Assembly: GCA_002305575.1 (NCBI GenBank)
Contig: DBPP01000015.1
Coordinates: 49,613-113,612, forward strand
DNA length: 64,000 nt
From: Ruminococcaceae bacterium UBA1417
Lineage (GTDB): Bacteria > Bacillota > Clostridia > Oscillospirales > Acutalibacteraceae
Direction: 5' to 3'
The notes below the pieces were generated by a model, which searched no databases, was not told the DNA's origin, and saw nothing but the letters and a program-made list of their open reading frames with translations. Position numbers and translations under genes: made by a program. Positions within the stretch are counted from its first letter, which is position 1; each line of letters opens with the position of its first letter. Below are positions 26,445 to 35,190 of the stretch, piece after piece.

Positions 26445-27295
26445 ACGCGGCGGAAAGATGCGCGGCGTTTTGCGCGGCGGGCCGGCGCTTCCCGCTGCAC
26501 AGGACGTATGTGATGGGGATTCTGAACGTGACGCCCGATTCGTTTTCGGACGGAGGGCTCTACCTTGCACCGGAAGTCGCCGTGCGCCGCGCCAGGGAGA
26601 TGGAGGCGGAGGGCGTCGACATCATCGACATCGGCGGGCAGTCTACGCGGCCGGGCTGCGCGCGGATTTCGCCTGAAGCGGAATGGGAACGCATCGGCGC
26701 GGTGGTGCGGGCGGTCGCAGCGGAAACGCGGCTCGCGATTTCCGTCGATACGTTTTACCCGGCGGTTGCAGAAAAGGCGCTTGTGGCCGGCGCGCACATC
26801 ATCAACGACGTGACCGGCTTTTCCGAAGCCATGTGGCGTGCTGTGCAGCAGACGGACTGCGGCTGTGTCGTCATGCATCCCGGCGATCCGAACGACCTCG
26901 CGGGCGGGACGCGTGACATTCTGGAAATCGTTCGCAACTTTTTTGAGCGCAAGGCACAGGAAGCGGCGCGATACGGCGTTCATTCGGCGCGCCTTTGCTT
27001 TGACCCGGGCATCGGCTTCGGAAAAACAAATGCTGAAAATCTCACGCTGATTGCAAATCCGGATGCGCTGCGCGTTCCCGGAACGGCGCTGCTGATGGCG
27101 GCCTCGCGCAAACGGGTGATCGGCGCTGTCTGTGGAGAAGGGCCGGCGTGCGAACGGGTTGCGGGCACTTTGGCGGCGCACACGGCGTCTGTGTTGTTCG
27201 GTGCGGACATGGTGCGCGTGCACGATACGCGCGAGGCGGTGCAGGCGGCGCGCATGGCGGACGCGGTCAAGCGGTACAGACGGGCGGCGCGGTAG
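26441..27295 (+). CDS. folP: Dihydropteroate synthase
   Basis: Joins p-aminobenzoate to hydroxymethyl-dihydropterin pyrophosphate; the sulfonamide target. 284 aa TIM barrel with MGILNVTPDSFSDGG (pyrophosphate loop 1), DIGGQSTRPG (loop 2), DPGIGFGKT and ASRKRVIG near the end. The usual SxxP/SRK pattern is complete. ATG overlaps folE's TGA by 4 nt. Followed 52 nt later by folB. Confidence 0.96.
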   Translation: MNAAERCAAFCAAGRRFPLHRTYVMGILNVTPDSFSDGGLYLAPEVAVRRAREMEAEGVDIIDIGGQSTRPGCARISPEAEWERIGAVVRAVAAETRLAISVDTFYPAVAEKALVAGAHIINDVTGFSEAMWRAVQQTDCGCVVMHPGDPNDLAGGTRDILEIVRNFFERKAQEAARYGVHSARLCFDPGIGFGKTNAENLTLIANPDALRVPGTALLMAASRKRVIGAVCGEGPACERVAGTLAAHTASVLFGADMVRVHDTREAVQAARMADAVKRYRRAAR

Positions 27296-27347
27296 GCGTG
27301 TATACAACAGATGCGTGTATTATTTGGGTATTCGGAAAGGGGCTTCC

Positions 27348-27710
27348 ATGGAGATCATACGGATTAAAGGGCTGGAAATTTTCGCCTATCACGGCGTCAA
27401 TCCCGAAGAAAAGGAAAACGGGCAGCGGTTCGTGCTGGATCTGGCGCTTACGGCGGATCTGTCCCGTGCGGCGCAGAGTGACAACCTGCTTGACACGGTG
27501 AATTACGCGGCTGTGCGCAAGACGGTGCATGCAGCGTTCACTGCGCAGAAATACGACCTGATCGAGCGCGCTGCGCAAGTGGTTTGCGACGCGGTGCTTG
27601 CAGATTTCCCACAGGTGGAGTCGGTTACGCTGGAGCTCAAAAAGCCTGAGGCGCCGATCCACGCCGTATTCGACTATGTTTCGGTCGAAATGACGAGGCG
27701 GCGCGCATGA
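27348..27710 (+). CDS. folB: Dihydroneopterin aldolase
   Basis: Retro-aldol cleavage of dihydroneopterin to hydroxymethyl-dihydropterin and glycolaldehyde. 120 aa, small T-fold protein; IRIKGLEIFAYHGVNPEEKENGQRF carries the family tyrosine/histidine region and catalytic lysine is in the late LELKKPEAP motif. ATG 27348 follows GGAAAGGGG. TGA overlaps the folK ATG by 4 nt. Confidence 0.95.
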   Translation: MEIIRIKGLEIFAYHGVNPEEKENGQRFVLDLALTADLSRAAQSDNLLDTVNYAAVRKTVHAAFTAQKYDLIERAAQVVCDAVLADFPQVESVTLELKKPEAPIHAVFDYVSVEMTRRRA

Positions 27711-28216
27711 GCCGGGCGGTGCTTGGCCTCGGCGCAAACCTCGGCGATCGGGGAGAAAATCTGCGTGCGGCGATCGAGGCGCTGGGCCGTTTACCGGGAA
27801 CCGCTGTGGAGCGCGTTTCCGGGGTGTGGCAGACCGCGCCGTTTGATGTGCCCGACGTGCAGCAGGATTACTGGAATCTATGCGCCCTGTTGAACACTGC
27901 GCTTTCGCCGCATGCGCTGCTCGGCGCGTGCCTTGGCATTGAGGCGGCGCTCGGCCGTGTGCGGCGCACCTACCACGGCGCCCGCGTGATCGACATCGAT
28001 CTGCTGCTGTATGAAGGCGTTGCCTGTACGGGGGAAGAACTGACTGTGCCGCATCCGGGCGTTTTGGCGCGCGCTTTTGTGCTGTTCCCGCTTCGAGAGC
28101 TTTTTCCGCAGGAGGAGGCGCTCGGGCTCGATTTTGCGGACGCGCCCGGCTTTGCCGATGCAAATGCCGTCTGCAAGATCGGAAGCGCAGCAGATTTGCT
28201 GAAAATCAAAGATTAA
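27707..28216 (+). CDS. folK: 6-hydroxymethyl-7,8-dihydropterin pyrophosphokinase
   Basis: Transfers pyrophosphate from ATP to hydroxymethyl-dihydropterin. 169 aa: LGLGANLGDRGENLRAAIEAL, VERVSGVWQTAPFDVPDVQQDYWN and VIDIDLLLYEG (HPPK signature with the two metal-binding aspartates), LTVPHPGVLARAFVLFPL. Last gene of the folate operon; a weak AT-rich hairpin (about 28207-28241) follows. Confidence 0.95.
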   Translation: MSRAVLGLGANLGDRGENLRAAIEALGRLPGTAVERVSGVWQTAPFDVPDVQQDYWNLCALLNTALSPHALLGACLGIEAALGRVRRTYHGARVIDIDLLLYEGVACTGEELTVPHPGVLARAFVLFPLRELFPQEEALGLDFADAPGFADANAVCKIGSAADLLKIKD

Positions 28217-28292
28217 AGTACAAAAAAACTGTACGTCTTTAATTTTGCAGCGTAAAAAAATTCGGAAAATTACAAATTTATTTCAAAAAGGC

Positions 28293-28321
28293 TTGAAAAA
28301 GTTACCGATTTGTAATATATT
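28293..28321 (+). promoter_or_regulatory. Promoter of the M23 peptidase gene
   Basis: TTGAAA (28293-28298), 17-bp spacer, TATATT (28316-28321). Confidence 0.8.
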
Positions 28322-28341
28322 ATTAAGCAGAACAAAAAAGA

Positions 28342-28359
28342 GCCGCAGTTCACTGCGGC
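28342..28359. repeat. Perfect 8-bp stem in the M23 peptidase leader
   Basis: GCCGCAGT-TC-ACTGCGGC, located within the 5' untranslated leader, ends about 7 nt before the GGAG ribosome site. With the A-run to its left it would act as a terminator on the minus strand; on the plus strand it could stabilise the mRNA end or tune translation. Confidence 0.55.
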
Positions 28360-28379
28360 ACAAGTATGGAGTTTTGCTT

Positions 28380-29633
28380 ATGAAGAAGAGAAATGTGCGC
28401 ATCGTTTCCGGTGTGCTGGCTCTGGCGCTGCTCGTTTCCACAAATGTATTTGCAACATCTACCGCCGAGTATGATGCGCAGATCAGCGCAGTGAAGGAAA
28501 AGCAGCAGCAGAATGAGGCGGAAGCAGCCGAGCTGAACGCGCGCTTGGATGCGCTGCGTGCGGAGACGGCCGATGCGCAGGAATATCAGGCGACGCTCGA
28601 AGAGCAGATCGCGAATTATCAGGAGAGTATCGATCTTGCGCTCGCGCGCATCGAGGAACTTAACGACAGCATCGAACAGCTCGAGGATGAAATCGATAAA
28701 GCGGACGCCGAATATGCGGATACGCTTGAGAAGCTCAAGGTTCGCCTGACTGCCCTGTATACGTCTGGCGGTGATCTGACTTCTCTGCAGATCCTGTTGG
28801 ATTCCACCAGCCTATATGATTTTTCCATGCGTTCGGAGGCGATGCAGAGCGTTACCCGCCACGATAAGCAGCTGATGGAAGAGATCAAGGCTTATATGCT
28901 GGAAACGCAGGAGAAGCGGGACGAGCTGAAGGCACAGAAAGAAGAACTGGCCGAGCAGAAGAAGGAGCTCGAAAGCAAGCAGGCCGAATTGCAGGAACTG
29001 CAGGAAGAGAATCAGCGCCTTCTGGAGGAGCTGCAGGTTCAGAGCGCGGAGACGGAAGACATGATCGCGCAGACGGAAGCCGAAAGCCAGGATTACCTCG
29101 CGGAATTGGAATCACTGATTGCCCAGCGCAGCGAGCAGGCGGCGCGTGAGGAAGAGGAACGCCAGCAGGCCCTTCAACAGCAGCAGAATCAGAGCAATGT
29201 CTCGACGGGCAGCTCCAACACCAGTTCCGGTTCTAACAATGATAGCAGTGTTCTGAACACAGGCAGCCTTTCGTTCAGTTGGCCGCTGGCCGGCTATGGT
29301 TACGGCAGCATCACGCAGTATTACGGCAACAACGGCCATATGGGCCTGGACATCGGTATTCCTTACGGCACGCCGATCTATGCCGCGGAGTCCGGTCAGG
29401 TAATTTCGGCTGAATACCATTGGTCCTGGGGCAACAACGTCCTGATCTGGCACAATGATACATACTCCACGCGCTATGCGCATTGCAGCTCGCTTGCGGT
29501 TTCGGCCGGCGAGTATGTGCAGAAGGGACAGGTTATCGGTTACGCAGGTTCGACTGGTCAGTCCACCGGCTATCACCTGCACTTTGAGGTTTATCAAAAC
29601 GGCAGCCGTGTCAATCCGCTGAACTTCGTGTAA
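28380..29633 (+). CDS. Secreted coiled-coil M23 peptidase (EnvC/murein hydrolase-like)
   Basis: 417 aa. Signal peptide MKKRNVRIVSGVLALALLVSTNVFA (cleavage near residue 25), a long two-stranded coiled coil (about 30-265, EEIERLEDEIDKADAEY style heptads), a Gln/Ser/Asn-rich linker, then a C-terminal LytM/M23 zinc endopeptidase: HMGLDIG (His and Asp ligands) and GYHLHFEVYQNG (HxH). Expected to cleave peptidoglycan crosslinks or to activate amidases during division. Start ATG 28380 with GGAG upstream; the frame to 28245 precedes the promoter. Monocistronic. Confidence 0.93.
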   Translation: MKKRNVRIVSGVLALALLVSTNVFATSTAEYDAQISAVKEKQQQNEAEAAELNARLDALRAETADAQEYQATLEEQIANYQESIDLALARIEELNDSIEQLEDEIDKADAEYADTLEKLKVRLTALYTSGGDLTSLQILLDSTSLYDFSMRSEAMQSVTRHDKQLMEEIKAYMLETQEKRDELKAQKEELAEQKKELESKQAELQELQEENQRLLEELQVQSAETEDMIAQTEAESQDYLAELESLIAQRSEQAAREEEERQQALQQQQNQSNVSTGSSNTSSGSNNDSSVLNTGSLSFSWPLAGYGYGSITQYYGNNGHMGLDIGIPYGTPIYAAESGQVISAEYHWSWGNNVLIWHNDTYSTRYAHCSSLAVSAGEYVQKGQVIGYAGSTGQSTGYHLHFEVYQNGSRVNPLNFV

Positions 29634-29651
29634 ATTGAATCAAAAAGGAAA

Positions 29652-29691
29652 AAGGATCGCCTTCGCGCCATGCGTCGGCGATCCTTATTTT
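29652..29691 (+). terminator. Terminator of the M23 peptidase gene
   Basis: AAGGATCGCC (29652-29661) / GGCGATCCTT (29677-29686), then ATTTT. Confidence 0.85.
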
Positions 29692-29760
29692 GTCGTTTGG
29701 AATAAAGCTGTCACAACCTGCGCAAACTGAAACTATAAAGATGCAGGAAGGTGAAGGCGA

Positions 29761-31017
29761 ATGAAAATTCAGAAGGTTTTTGCGACGGAAATTCTCGACT
29801 CCCGGGGAAATCCCACGGTGAGCGCGACCGTCGTACTCAGCGACGGTTCCGTGGGTGTGGCCAACGCCCCGTCAGGCGCATCGACTGGAAAATTTGAGGC
29901 GCGCGAAAAGCGGGACGGCGACCGGAAACGGTATGGCGGCAAGGGCGTGCTCAAGGCGGTTGCCAGCGTTTTGGAGACGATCGCGCCGGTACTCGAGCAT
30001 ATTCCGAAGGTGACGGTGCAGGAGGTGGACCGCATCCTCGTCGAGCTCGACAATACCAAAAACAAGGAGAAACTCGGGGCAAACGCGACATTGGCGGTTT
30101 CCCTGGCGGTATCCAAAGCGCTTGCAGCGCATTACCGGCAGCCGCTCTTCCGCTTTTTGGGCGGCGCCAACGCGCAGAAAATGCCGGTGCCGATGATGAA
30201 CATCCTCAACGGCGGCGCGCATGCGGCGAATAACATCGATGTTCAGGAATTTATGATTATGCCGGTGGGCGCGAAATGCTTTTCGGAAGCCATACGGATG
30301 GGCGCGGAGGTCTACCATGCGCTCGGGCAGCTCCTGAAAAGTCGATCTCTCGCTGTTTCGGTCGGCGACGAGGGCGGCTTTGCGCCGAATCTGGCGAGCG
30401 ATGAAGAGGCCATAGCAGTCATTCTGGAGGCCGTTGATGCCGCGGGATACACAACCGATGAGGTCAAAATCGCGCTGGATGCCGCCGCCAGCGAGTGGGC
30501 CGTGCAGGATGGCTACCGGTTGCCCAAGCGCGGCACGACCTACACGCCTGCGCAGCTGATCAGCTACTGGGAAAAGCTCTGTGAAAAATACCCCATTGTT
30601 TCAGTAGAGGATCCGCTCGGCGAAGAGGATTTTCCGGCCTGGACCACGCTGACCGAGCGCATCGGAAACCGCGTGATGCTTGTCGGAGACGACCTGTTCG
30701 TCACAAATCCGGCGCGGATCCAGATGGGCATAGAACGTCGTGCTGCAAACGCTTTGTTGGTCAAGCCCAATCAGATCGGCACGCTTTCCGAAACGCTCAC
30801 AGCTGTGGGGCTTGCACGCGACAATGGAATGCGCACGATCCTTTCCCACCGTTCCGGTGAAACAGAGGACGCGACGATCGCCGATATCGCTGTTGCCGTG
30901 AACGCCGGCTTTATCAAGGCCGGCGCGCCGTGCCGCAGTGATCGAACCGCCAAATACAACCGCCTCCTGCGCATCGCGCAGGAAAACAACCTGGATGCGA
31001 AATACGGGATGGGATAA
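29761..31017 (+). CDS. eno: Enolase
   Basis: 2-phosphoglycerate to phosphoenolpyruvate, glycolysis. 418 aa. N-terminal EILDSRGNPTVSATV and SGASTG mobile loop; metal ligands ALDAAASEW (Asp), VSVEDPL (Glu), LVGDDLFVTN (Asp); catalytic lysine in LLVKPNQIGT; SHRSGETEDATIADIAV signature. Active-site residues are complete, so it is expected to be functional; small departures from consensus (NGGAHAANN where Asp is usual, GAPCRSDRTAKYN) are noted. GAAGGTGAAGG precedes the ATG. Stands alone, not in a glycolytic operon. Confidence 0.95.
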   Translation: MKIQKVFATEILDSRGNPTVSATVVLSDGSVGVANAPSGASTGKFEAREKRDGDRKRYGGKGVLKAVASVLETIAPVLEHIPKVTVQEVDRILVELDNTKNKEKLGANATLAVSLAVSKALAAHYRQPLFRFLGGANAQKMPVPMMNILNGGAHAANNIDVQEFMIMPVGAKCFSEAIRMGAEVYHALGQLLKSRSLAVSVGDEGGFAPNLASDEEAIAVILEAVDAAGYTTDEVKIALDAAASEWAVQDGYRLPKRGTTYTPAQLISYWEKLCEKYPIVSVEDPLGEEDFPAWTTLTERIGNRVMLVGDDLFVTNPARIQMGIERRAANALLVKPNQIGTLSETLTAVGLARDNGMRTILSHRSGETEDATIADIAVAVNAGFIKAGAPCRSDRTAKYNRLLRIAQENNLDAKYGMG

Positions 31018-31025
31018 AACGGAAA

Positions 31026-31066
31026 AGCGCCGCAGAGGATGTCCTCTGCGGCGCTCGCCTGTTTTT
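31026..31066. terminator. Strong terminator between enolase and the convergent isomerase gene
   Basis: A perfect 14-bp stem, AGCGCCGCAGAGGA (31026-31039) / TCCTCTGCGGCGCT (31042-31055), with T-runs on both strands nearby (GTTTTTT on plus, TTTT directly adjacent on minus): bidirectional. Confidence 0.85.
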
Positions 31067-31102
31067 TATGCTGCTTTCAGCCCATAAACAGAAGCGGATG
31101 GC

Positions 31103-31957
31103 TTACCAGTCAAGACCTTCAAACTTCTTGAAGCTGTCCATGCTGATGCGCACGCTCTCCATCTGTGTGAGCTGGGTATGATCCTGCTCGAGAATGATGT
31201 ATTCCGCGCCGATCGAATTTGCGGTGTTGATGATCGACTGAATGTCCATGATGCCTGTGCCGATCTCGCAGAAATCCTTCGGATCTATACCCTCGCCAAA
31301 GGTTTCGCGCGTGATGAGCTTCTCCGGATCCTTGATCGTCCAAAGGTTGACCGGGGTAGTGGAGGTTTTGGAGAAGTCCTTCTGGTGGACGAGCTTTAGG
31401 CGCGAACCCAGGCGCTTCATGACCTCGGTCGGCTCCGCGCCGCCGCGCATGGTCCAGAAAGTGTCCAGCTCGAAGCTGACATAGTTCGGATCCGTGTTGT
31501 CCATGATGTGGTAGAGGATCTCCTTGCCGTTCAGCTTCTGGAACTCATGGTAGTGGTTGTGGAGGAGAAACTGCATACCGTGCTCCGCGAGTTTCTTGCC
31601 AACTCGGTTGTAGTACGCGCAGCGCTCCATCAAATGGTCGTAGCCCTTATAGAAGTCCGCAGACTGGCCGAGATATTTCGTACCCACCTGCTCGTGGTAC
31701 GCGATGATCGCATCGATCGTGTTCTCGTCAATCGGGCGGATGTGGCCGCTGATCAGCTTCGCGCCGGTTTCCTCGAGCAGCTTGCACATGGTGTCCGCGT
31801 CCACGCCGAAGCCCACGCCGGGATCGGTATCGGCGCAGGAGCTCGCAAATTCAAGGTTCTTATAGCCGATTTCTGCGAGCTGGCGGATGGCCGCGATCGG
31901 GTCTTTCTTCATTTCGTCGCGCACGGAATAGAGCTGAATGCCGACTTTCATTGCCAT
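31103..31957 (-). CDS. Sugar phosphate isomerase/epimerase (TIM barrel)
   Basis: 284 aa, AP_endonuc_2/xylose-isomerase-like barrel. Starts MAMKVGIQLYSVRDEM, typical of this family; candidate metal ligands lie in LLHNHYHEF, SFELDTFW, LVHQKDF and ILEQDHT. Likely isomerises or epimerises a keto-sugar, or acts on 3-keto-glycosides; substrate unknown. ATG 31957 is preceded by AAAGGTGA; the frame reading to 32074 crosses the divergent region and is not used. Divergent from the FeoA gene. Confidence 0.87.
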   Translation of the reverse strand: MAMKVGIQLYSVRDEMKKDPIAAIRQLAEIGYKNLEFASSCADTDPGVGFGVDADTMCKLLEETGAKLISGHIRPIDENTIDAIIAYHEQVGTKYLGQSADFYKGYDHLMERCAYYNRVGKKLAEHGMQFLLHNHYHEFQKLNGKEILYHIMDNTDPNYVSFELDTFWTMRGGAEPTEVMKRLGSRLKLVHQKDFSKTSTTPVNLWTIKDPEKLITRETFGEGIDPKDFCEIGTGIMDIQSIINTANSIGAEYIILEQDHTQLTQMESVRISMDSFKKFEGLDW

Positions 31958-32065
31958 TGGAATCACCTTTCCTAATCTGATTTTCGGGCGCGACACCGTT
32001 TCCCGTGCACCGCGAACCGCCCCGCCGCATACACTGGTAGCAGAGAAAAAGGGGGGACATGTCTT

Positions 32066-32308
32066 ATGGAACAAGCAGAAAAACAGCGGGCGCTCTCTTC
32101 GCTGCGATGCGGCCAGAGTGCCGTTGTCCGCGCCATCGAAACACAGGGCGCCATGCGCCGACGCCTGCAGGATATCGGGTTGATCTGCGGCACGCGCGTG
32201 GAGTGCGTGGGCGTCAGCCCGCTTGGAGACCCGGCGGCGTATCGAATCCGCGGCGCAGTGATTGCGCTGCGCCGCGAGGATTCGGACGGTGTTCAGCTGT
32301 GCACCTGA
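32066..32308 (+). CDS. feoA: FeoA domain protein, stand-alone
   Basis: 80 aa SH3-like FeoA fold: LRCGQSAVVRAIETQGAMRRRLQDIGLICGTRVECVG is the family signature (G-x-R-L-x-D-x-G-hhxGTxV). FeoA normally assists the FeoB ferrous-iron channel, but no feoB is nearby, so this may be a regulator-like or orphan copy. ATG 32066 has AGGGGGGAC upstream; ATG 32059 is in another frame. Single gene. Confidence 0.85.
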   Translation: MEQAEKQRALSSLRCGQSAVVRAIETQGAMRRRLQDIGLICGTRVECVGVSPLGDPAAYRIRGAVIALRREDSDGVQLCT

Positions 32309-32693
32309 GTGTACCCTGGTTTCTATAAATCTATTGTATAACGCGCGGGAGAAAACGTCAAGCGGACAGGCCCCGCCGCACAGAAAAAAATTTGCGCCGC
32401 AGGACGCGCGTGTTATCCCGATACGGCGTCGACTGAAAAGGCGGCGCGCTTTACATATAGCCGGTACAGTGGACCCAAAAAGAAAGGGACATCCGGGTTG
32501 GTCAGTACAGCGCGAAAGGTGTCGTTGCCTTTTGTTTCGCAGGATTTAACGATAGGTTACAAAATTGTAAACACCACATGCACATTTATTTCAAAAGCGC
32601 AGAAATTTAACTAAATTTTTATAAAATGTATCAGTTTTAAAAAAATTAAAAAGTTGTACGGTTAAAAAATACGATTAAAGCCAATCCAGAAAT

Positions 32694-32735
32694 TTTTGCA
32701 GGAAATTGGGGAACCGGTTCCACGTTCCTGCAAAA
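32694..32735. repeat. Nested inverted repeat
   Basis: Outer arms TTTTGCAGGAA (32694-32704) and TTCCTGCAAAA (32725-32735) enclose a perfect 12-bp palindrome GGAACCGGTTCC (32710-32721). No T-run follows on either strand. Could be a protein-binding site or part of a small RNA. Confidence 0.65.
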
Positions 32736-32966
32736 CCAAATTTGTTTGTGACAAAAAAAGACGAAAAAGGGCGGTTTTCCCCCAACCGTTTTGACTTGCA
32801 TTTTTCGAAAGCTGCAAATTTTGTGCCCAGCGTAGAAAAAACAGGTCAAACTGCACGGAAAACTTGTATTGAAAAAGTTCAAATTCTATCTTTTGACAAT
32901 CTACGGAAAGGAAGCAGTCTCTGTGTGATTTTTGCGCAAAATACAAGGTGTTGACAATATTTGTTG

Positions 32967-32995
32967 TTGACATTCACAAAACCGGGTGTTAAAAT
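32967..32995 (+). promoter_or_regulatory. Promoter of the sugar ABC transporter operon
   Basis: TTGACA (32967-32972), 17-bp spacer, TAAAAT (32990-32995). Leader length to the first ATG is about 230 nt. A second TTGACA lies at 32951. Confidence 0.8.
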
Positions 32996-33116
32996 TACAG
33001 CAGAAACCAAACGAAATGCTGCGTTTTTTGTGAGATGCGCCGGTTTTTAGAACAGGCGGATCCCGCTGCAGTATGCGCAGTTGCCGCGGACGAAAGACTT
33101 CCGGTATTTTTAAATC

Positions 33117-33138
33117 AAAACAGGGTACCCTGTTTTTT
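33117..33138 (+). terminator. Intrinsic-terminator-like element inside the transporter leader
   Basis: A 20-bp perfect palindrome, AAAACAGGGTACCCTGTTTT, running into TTTTTT, about 115 nt after the promoter and 95 nt before the first gene. Suggests attenuation; the palindrome could also be an operator. Confidence 0.55.
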
Positions 33139-33160
33139 GTATTCGTCATACGAATACAAA
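33136..33160. promoter_or_regulatory. 11-bp inverted repeat, candidate operator or antiterminator stem
   Basis: TTTGTATTCGT-CAT-ACGAATACAAA. Abuts the T-run of the preceding palindrome, so the two structures share bases and could be alternatives. The TTGTAT...ATACAA ends recall GntR/AraR-class sugar operators, but no regulator gene is adjacent. Confidence 0.5.
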
Positions 33161-33232
33161 TGATTGCCTGTCTACATGTCCTGTGCGGGAACCTGTGAAA
33201 TCGGTTTTACAAAATTCTTAGGAGGTAGACTT

Positions 33233-34174
33233 ATGGTAGCAGCAGCCAAGCCGGTTCATGAGCTGAGTGCCTGGGAGCGGTTTCGTAAAGATGTTGTCCG
33301 CGATAAGTGGCTTTATCTTTTGCTTCTCCCTGGCATCGTTTTTCTGCTCATTTTCCGGTACATCCCGATCTTTGGCAACGTGATCGCCTTTATGGACTAC
33401 AACCCGTACGATATGGGGGCAAGCACGTGGGTTGGATTCAAACACTTTGCCGACCTTTTGACGAGACCGCAGTTCCTGCAGGTTTTCGGAAACACGCTTT
33501 ACATCTCCATTCTGAAGATGGTATGTGGCTTCCCGGTCCCGATTATTCTCGCACTGATGATGAATGAGATGAAGAACCTGAAGTTCAAGAAGGTTTCCCA
33601 GACGCTTCTGTACCTGCCGAACTTCATTTCGTGGGTTGTTCTGTCCGGTCTCATCATGAACATGTTGGATCCGGATACCGGCGTTGTCACAAGCATCATC
33701 AATTCCATTGCCGGTGAAAAGATTCAGGTCCTCACCGATACGCGCTACTTCGTCCCGATGCTTGTTGTGACCGACATTTACAAGGGCGCAGGCTGGGGCA
33801 CGATCATTTACTTTGCGGCGCTCTCCGGCATTGATCCGCAGCTTTACGAGGCGGCCGAGATCGACGGCGCGCGCAAGTGGAAGCAGCTGCTGCACATCAC
33901 GCTGCCCTCCATCACCCCAACGATCGTGATCATGTTGATTCTGACCTGCAACAACATCGTAAACGCAGGCTTCGACCAGATCTTTATGCTCTATTCTGCA
34001 CTGGTTTACAGCGTGGCGGACATCATCGATACGTATGTTTACAGAATCGGTATTAAGAACGCAGACTATTCGTTCTCTACGGCGGCCGGCTTGTTCAAAT
34101 CCGTGATCGCATTTGTGATGATCCTGATCGTCAATACCGTTGCCAAGAAGACCGGCAACGAAGGCATCTGGTAA
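33233..34174 (+). CDS. Sugar ABC transporter permease, LplB type
   Basis: 313 aa inner-membrane permease of a CUT1-like importer. Six membrane segments; EAAEIDGARKWKQLLHITLPS is the EAA loop that contacts the ATPase. N-terminal DKWLYLLLLPGIVFLLIFRYIPIFG is typical of LplB/YtcP-class partners for large lipoprotein binding proteins. ATG 33233 follows AGGAGG. Forms an operon with the second permease (14-nt gap) and the binding protein; no ATPase gene is linked, so a shared MsmK-type ATPase elsewhere is expected. Confidence 0.92.
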   Translation: MVAAAKPVHELSAWERFRKDVVRDKWLYLLLLPGIVFLLIFRYIPIFGNVIAFMDYNPYDMGASTWVGFKHFADLLTRPQFLQVFGNTLYISILKMVCGFPVPIILALMMNEMKNLKFKKVSQTLLYLPNFISWVVLSGLIMNMLDPDTGVVTSIINSIAGEKIQVLTDTRYFVPMLVVTDIYKGAGWGTIIYFAALSGIDPQLYEAAEIDGARKWKQLLHITLPSITPTIVIMLILTCNNIVNAGFDQIFMLYSALVYSVADIIDTYVYRIGIKNADYSFSTAAGLFKSVIAFVMILIVNTVAKKTGNEGIW

Positions 34175-34188
34175 GGAGGGAATGAAAA

Positions 34189-35082
34189 ATGGCACATACG
34201 AATAAAATCAAGACCTCCACAGGTGAAAAGATTTTTACTGTATTCAACTACACGTTTATCACCGTCCTCTGCCTGATCATGCTTTACCCGTTCTGGCATG
34301 TTGTCATGCAGTCGTTCAGCTCGATGGAAGAGACGCTGAAAGGCGGCGCGTTCCTGTATCCGAAGGGCTTCAACCTCGATACATATAGATCCGTGTTCAA
34401 CAACCCGCAGGTCTATACCGGCTTTGCTACCTCCGTTATGGTTACAATTGTCGGCACCGTGCTCGGCACGTTGCTCACAGCGATGACGGCTTACCCGCTT
34501 TCCAAGTCCCGCCTGCGCGGTGGCAAGGTGTTGATGGTTATTGTGTTGATCACGATGATTTTCTCCGCCGGTATGATTCCGAGCTTCCTGTTGATTCAGG
34601 AACTTGGACTGCTCGATAACCGTCTGGCTCTGATTCTTCCCGCTCTCGTGAGTGCCTACAACTGCATCATCATGAAGAACTTCTTCCTCTCTATTCCGGA
34701 GAGCCTTGAAGAGTCGGCGAGAATCGACGGTGCGAACGATATCCGCATTTTCTTCTCGATCATCGTTCCGCTGTCTAAGGCGACAATTGCGACGATCGCG
34801 CTGTTTATGGCGGTTGCTTACTGGAACGATTATTTCTCCACGGTTCTGTACATCCGCTCCAGCGAAAAGTGGGCGCTGCAGGCGGTGCTCCGCAACATGC
34901 TGACGAATACGCAGCAGGCGATGGCGCAGGCCGGTGTCAATGTCGTTTCCACCTCGAACACGAACTCCGAAACCATTAAGGCCGGTACGATCGTGATTTC
35001 CACGGTCCCGATCCTCGTTGTGTACCCGTTCGTCCAGAAATACTTTGTAACGGGCGTTATGATCGGCGGCGTCAAGGGCTGA
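34189..35082 (+). CDS. Sugar ABC transporter permease, YtcP/LplC type
   Basis: 297 aa, six membrane segments, EAA loop as ESARIDGANDIRIFFSIIVPLS. Pairs with the LplB-type permease. ATG 34189 with GGAGGG upstream. The C-terminal YPFVQKYFVTGVMIGGVKG is diagnostic of this family. Probably imports mannose-containing oligosaccharides, judged only from the downstream mannosidase. Confidence 0.92.
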   Translation: MAHTNKIKTSTGEKIFTVFNYTFITVLCLIMLYPFWHVVMQSFSSMEETLKGGAFLYPKGFNLDTYRSVFNNPQVYTGFATSVMVTIVGTVLGTLLTAMTAYPLSKSRLRGGKVLMVIVLITMIFSAGMIPSFLLIQELGLLDNRLALILPALVSAYNCIIMKNFFLSIPESLEESARIDGANDIRIFFSIIVPLSKATIATIALFMAVAYWNDYFSTVLYIRSSEKWALQAVLRNMLTNTQQAMAQAGVNVVSTSNTNSETIKAGTIVISTVPILVVYPFVQKYFVTGVMIGGVKG

Positions 35083-35190
35083 TTTTCAGCTTGCACATCA
35101 TGTTATCCATTCAGTGATTGTCCCGGGGCGGTTCCCCGCCCTGGAATACCATACAATCAAATTTTTTTAGAAAAGGAAGGAATTTTCATC

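Larger units (their letters stand above)
32309..33232. other. 924-bp non-coding, AT-rich region upstream of the sugar transporter
   Basis: No coding sequence is supported: open frames here are short, AT-driven and lack ribosome sites. The stretch from about 32550 is much richer in A/T than its surroundings and holds a nested inverted repeat (32694-32735), a promoter (32967-32995) and a 230-nt leader with two further dyads (33117-33160), listed separately. Confidence 0.7.
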
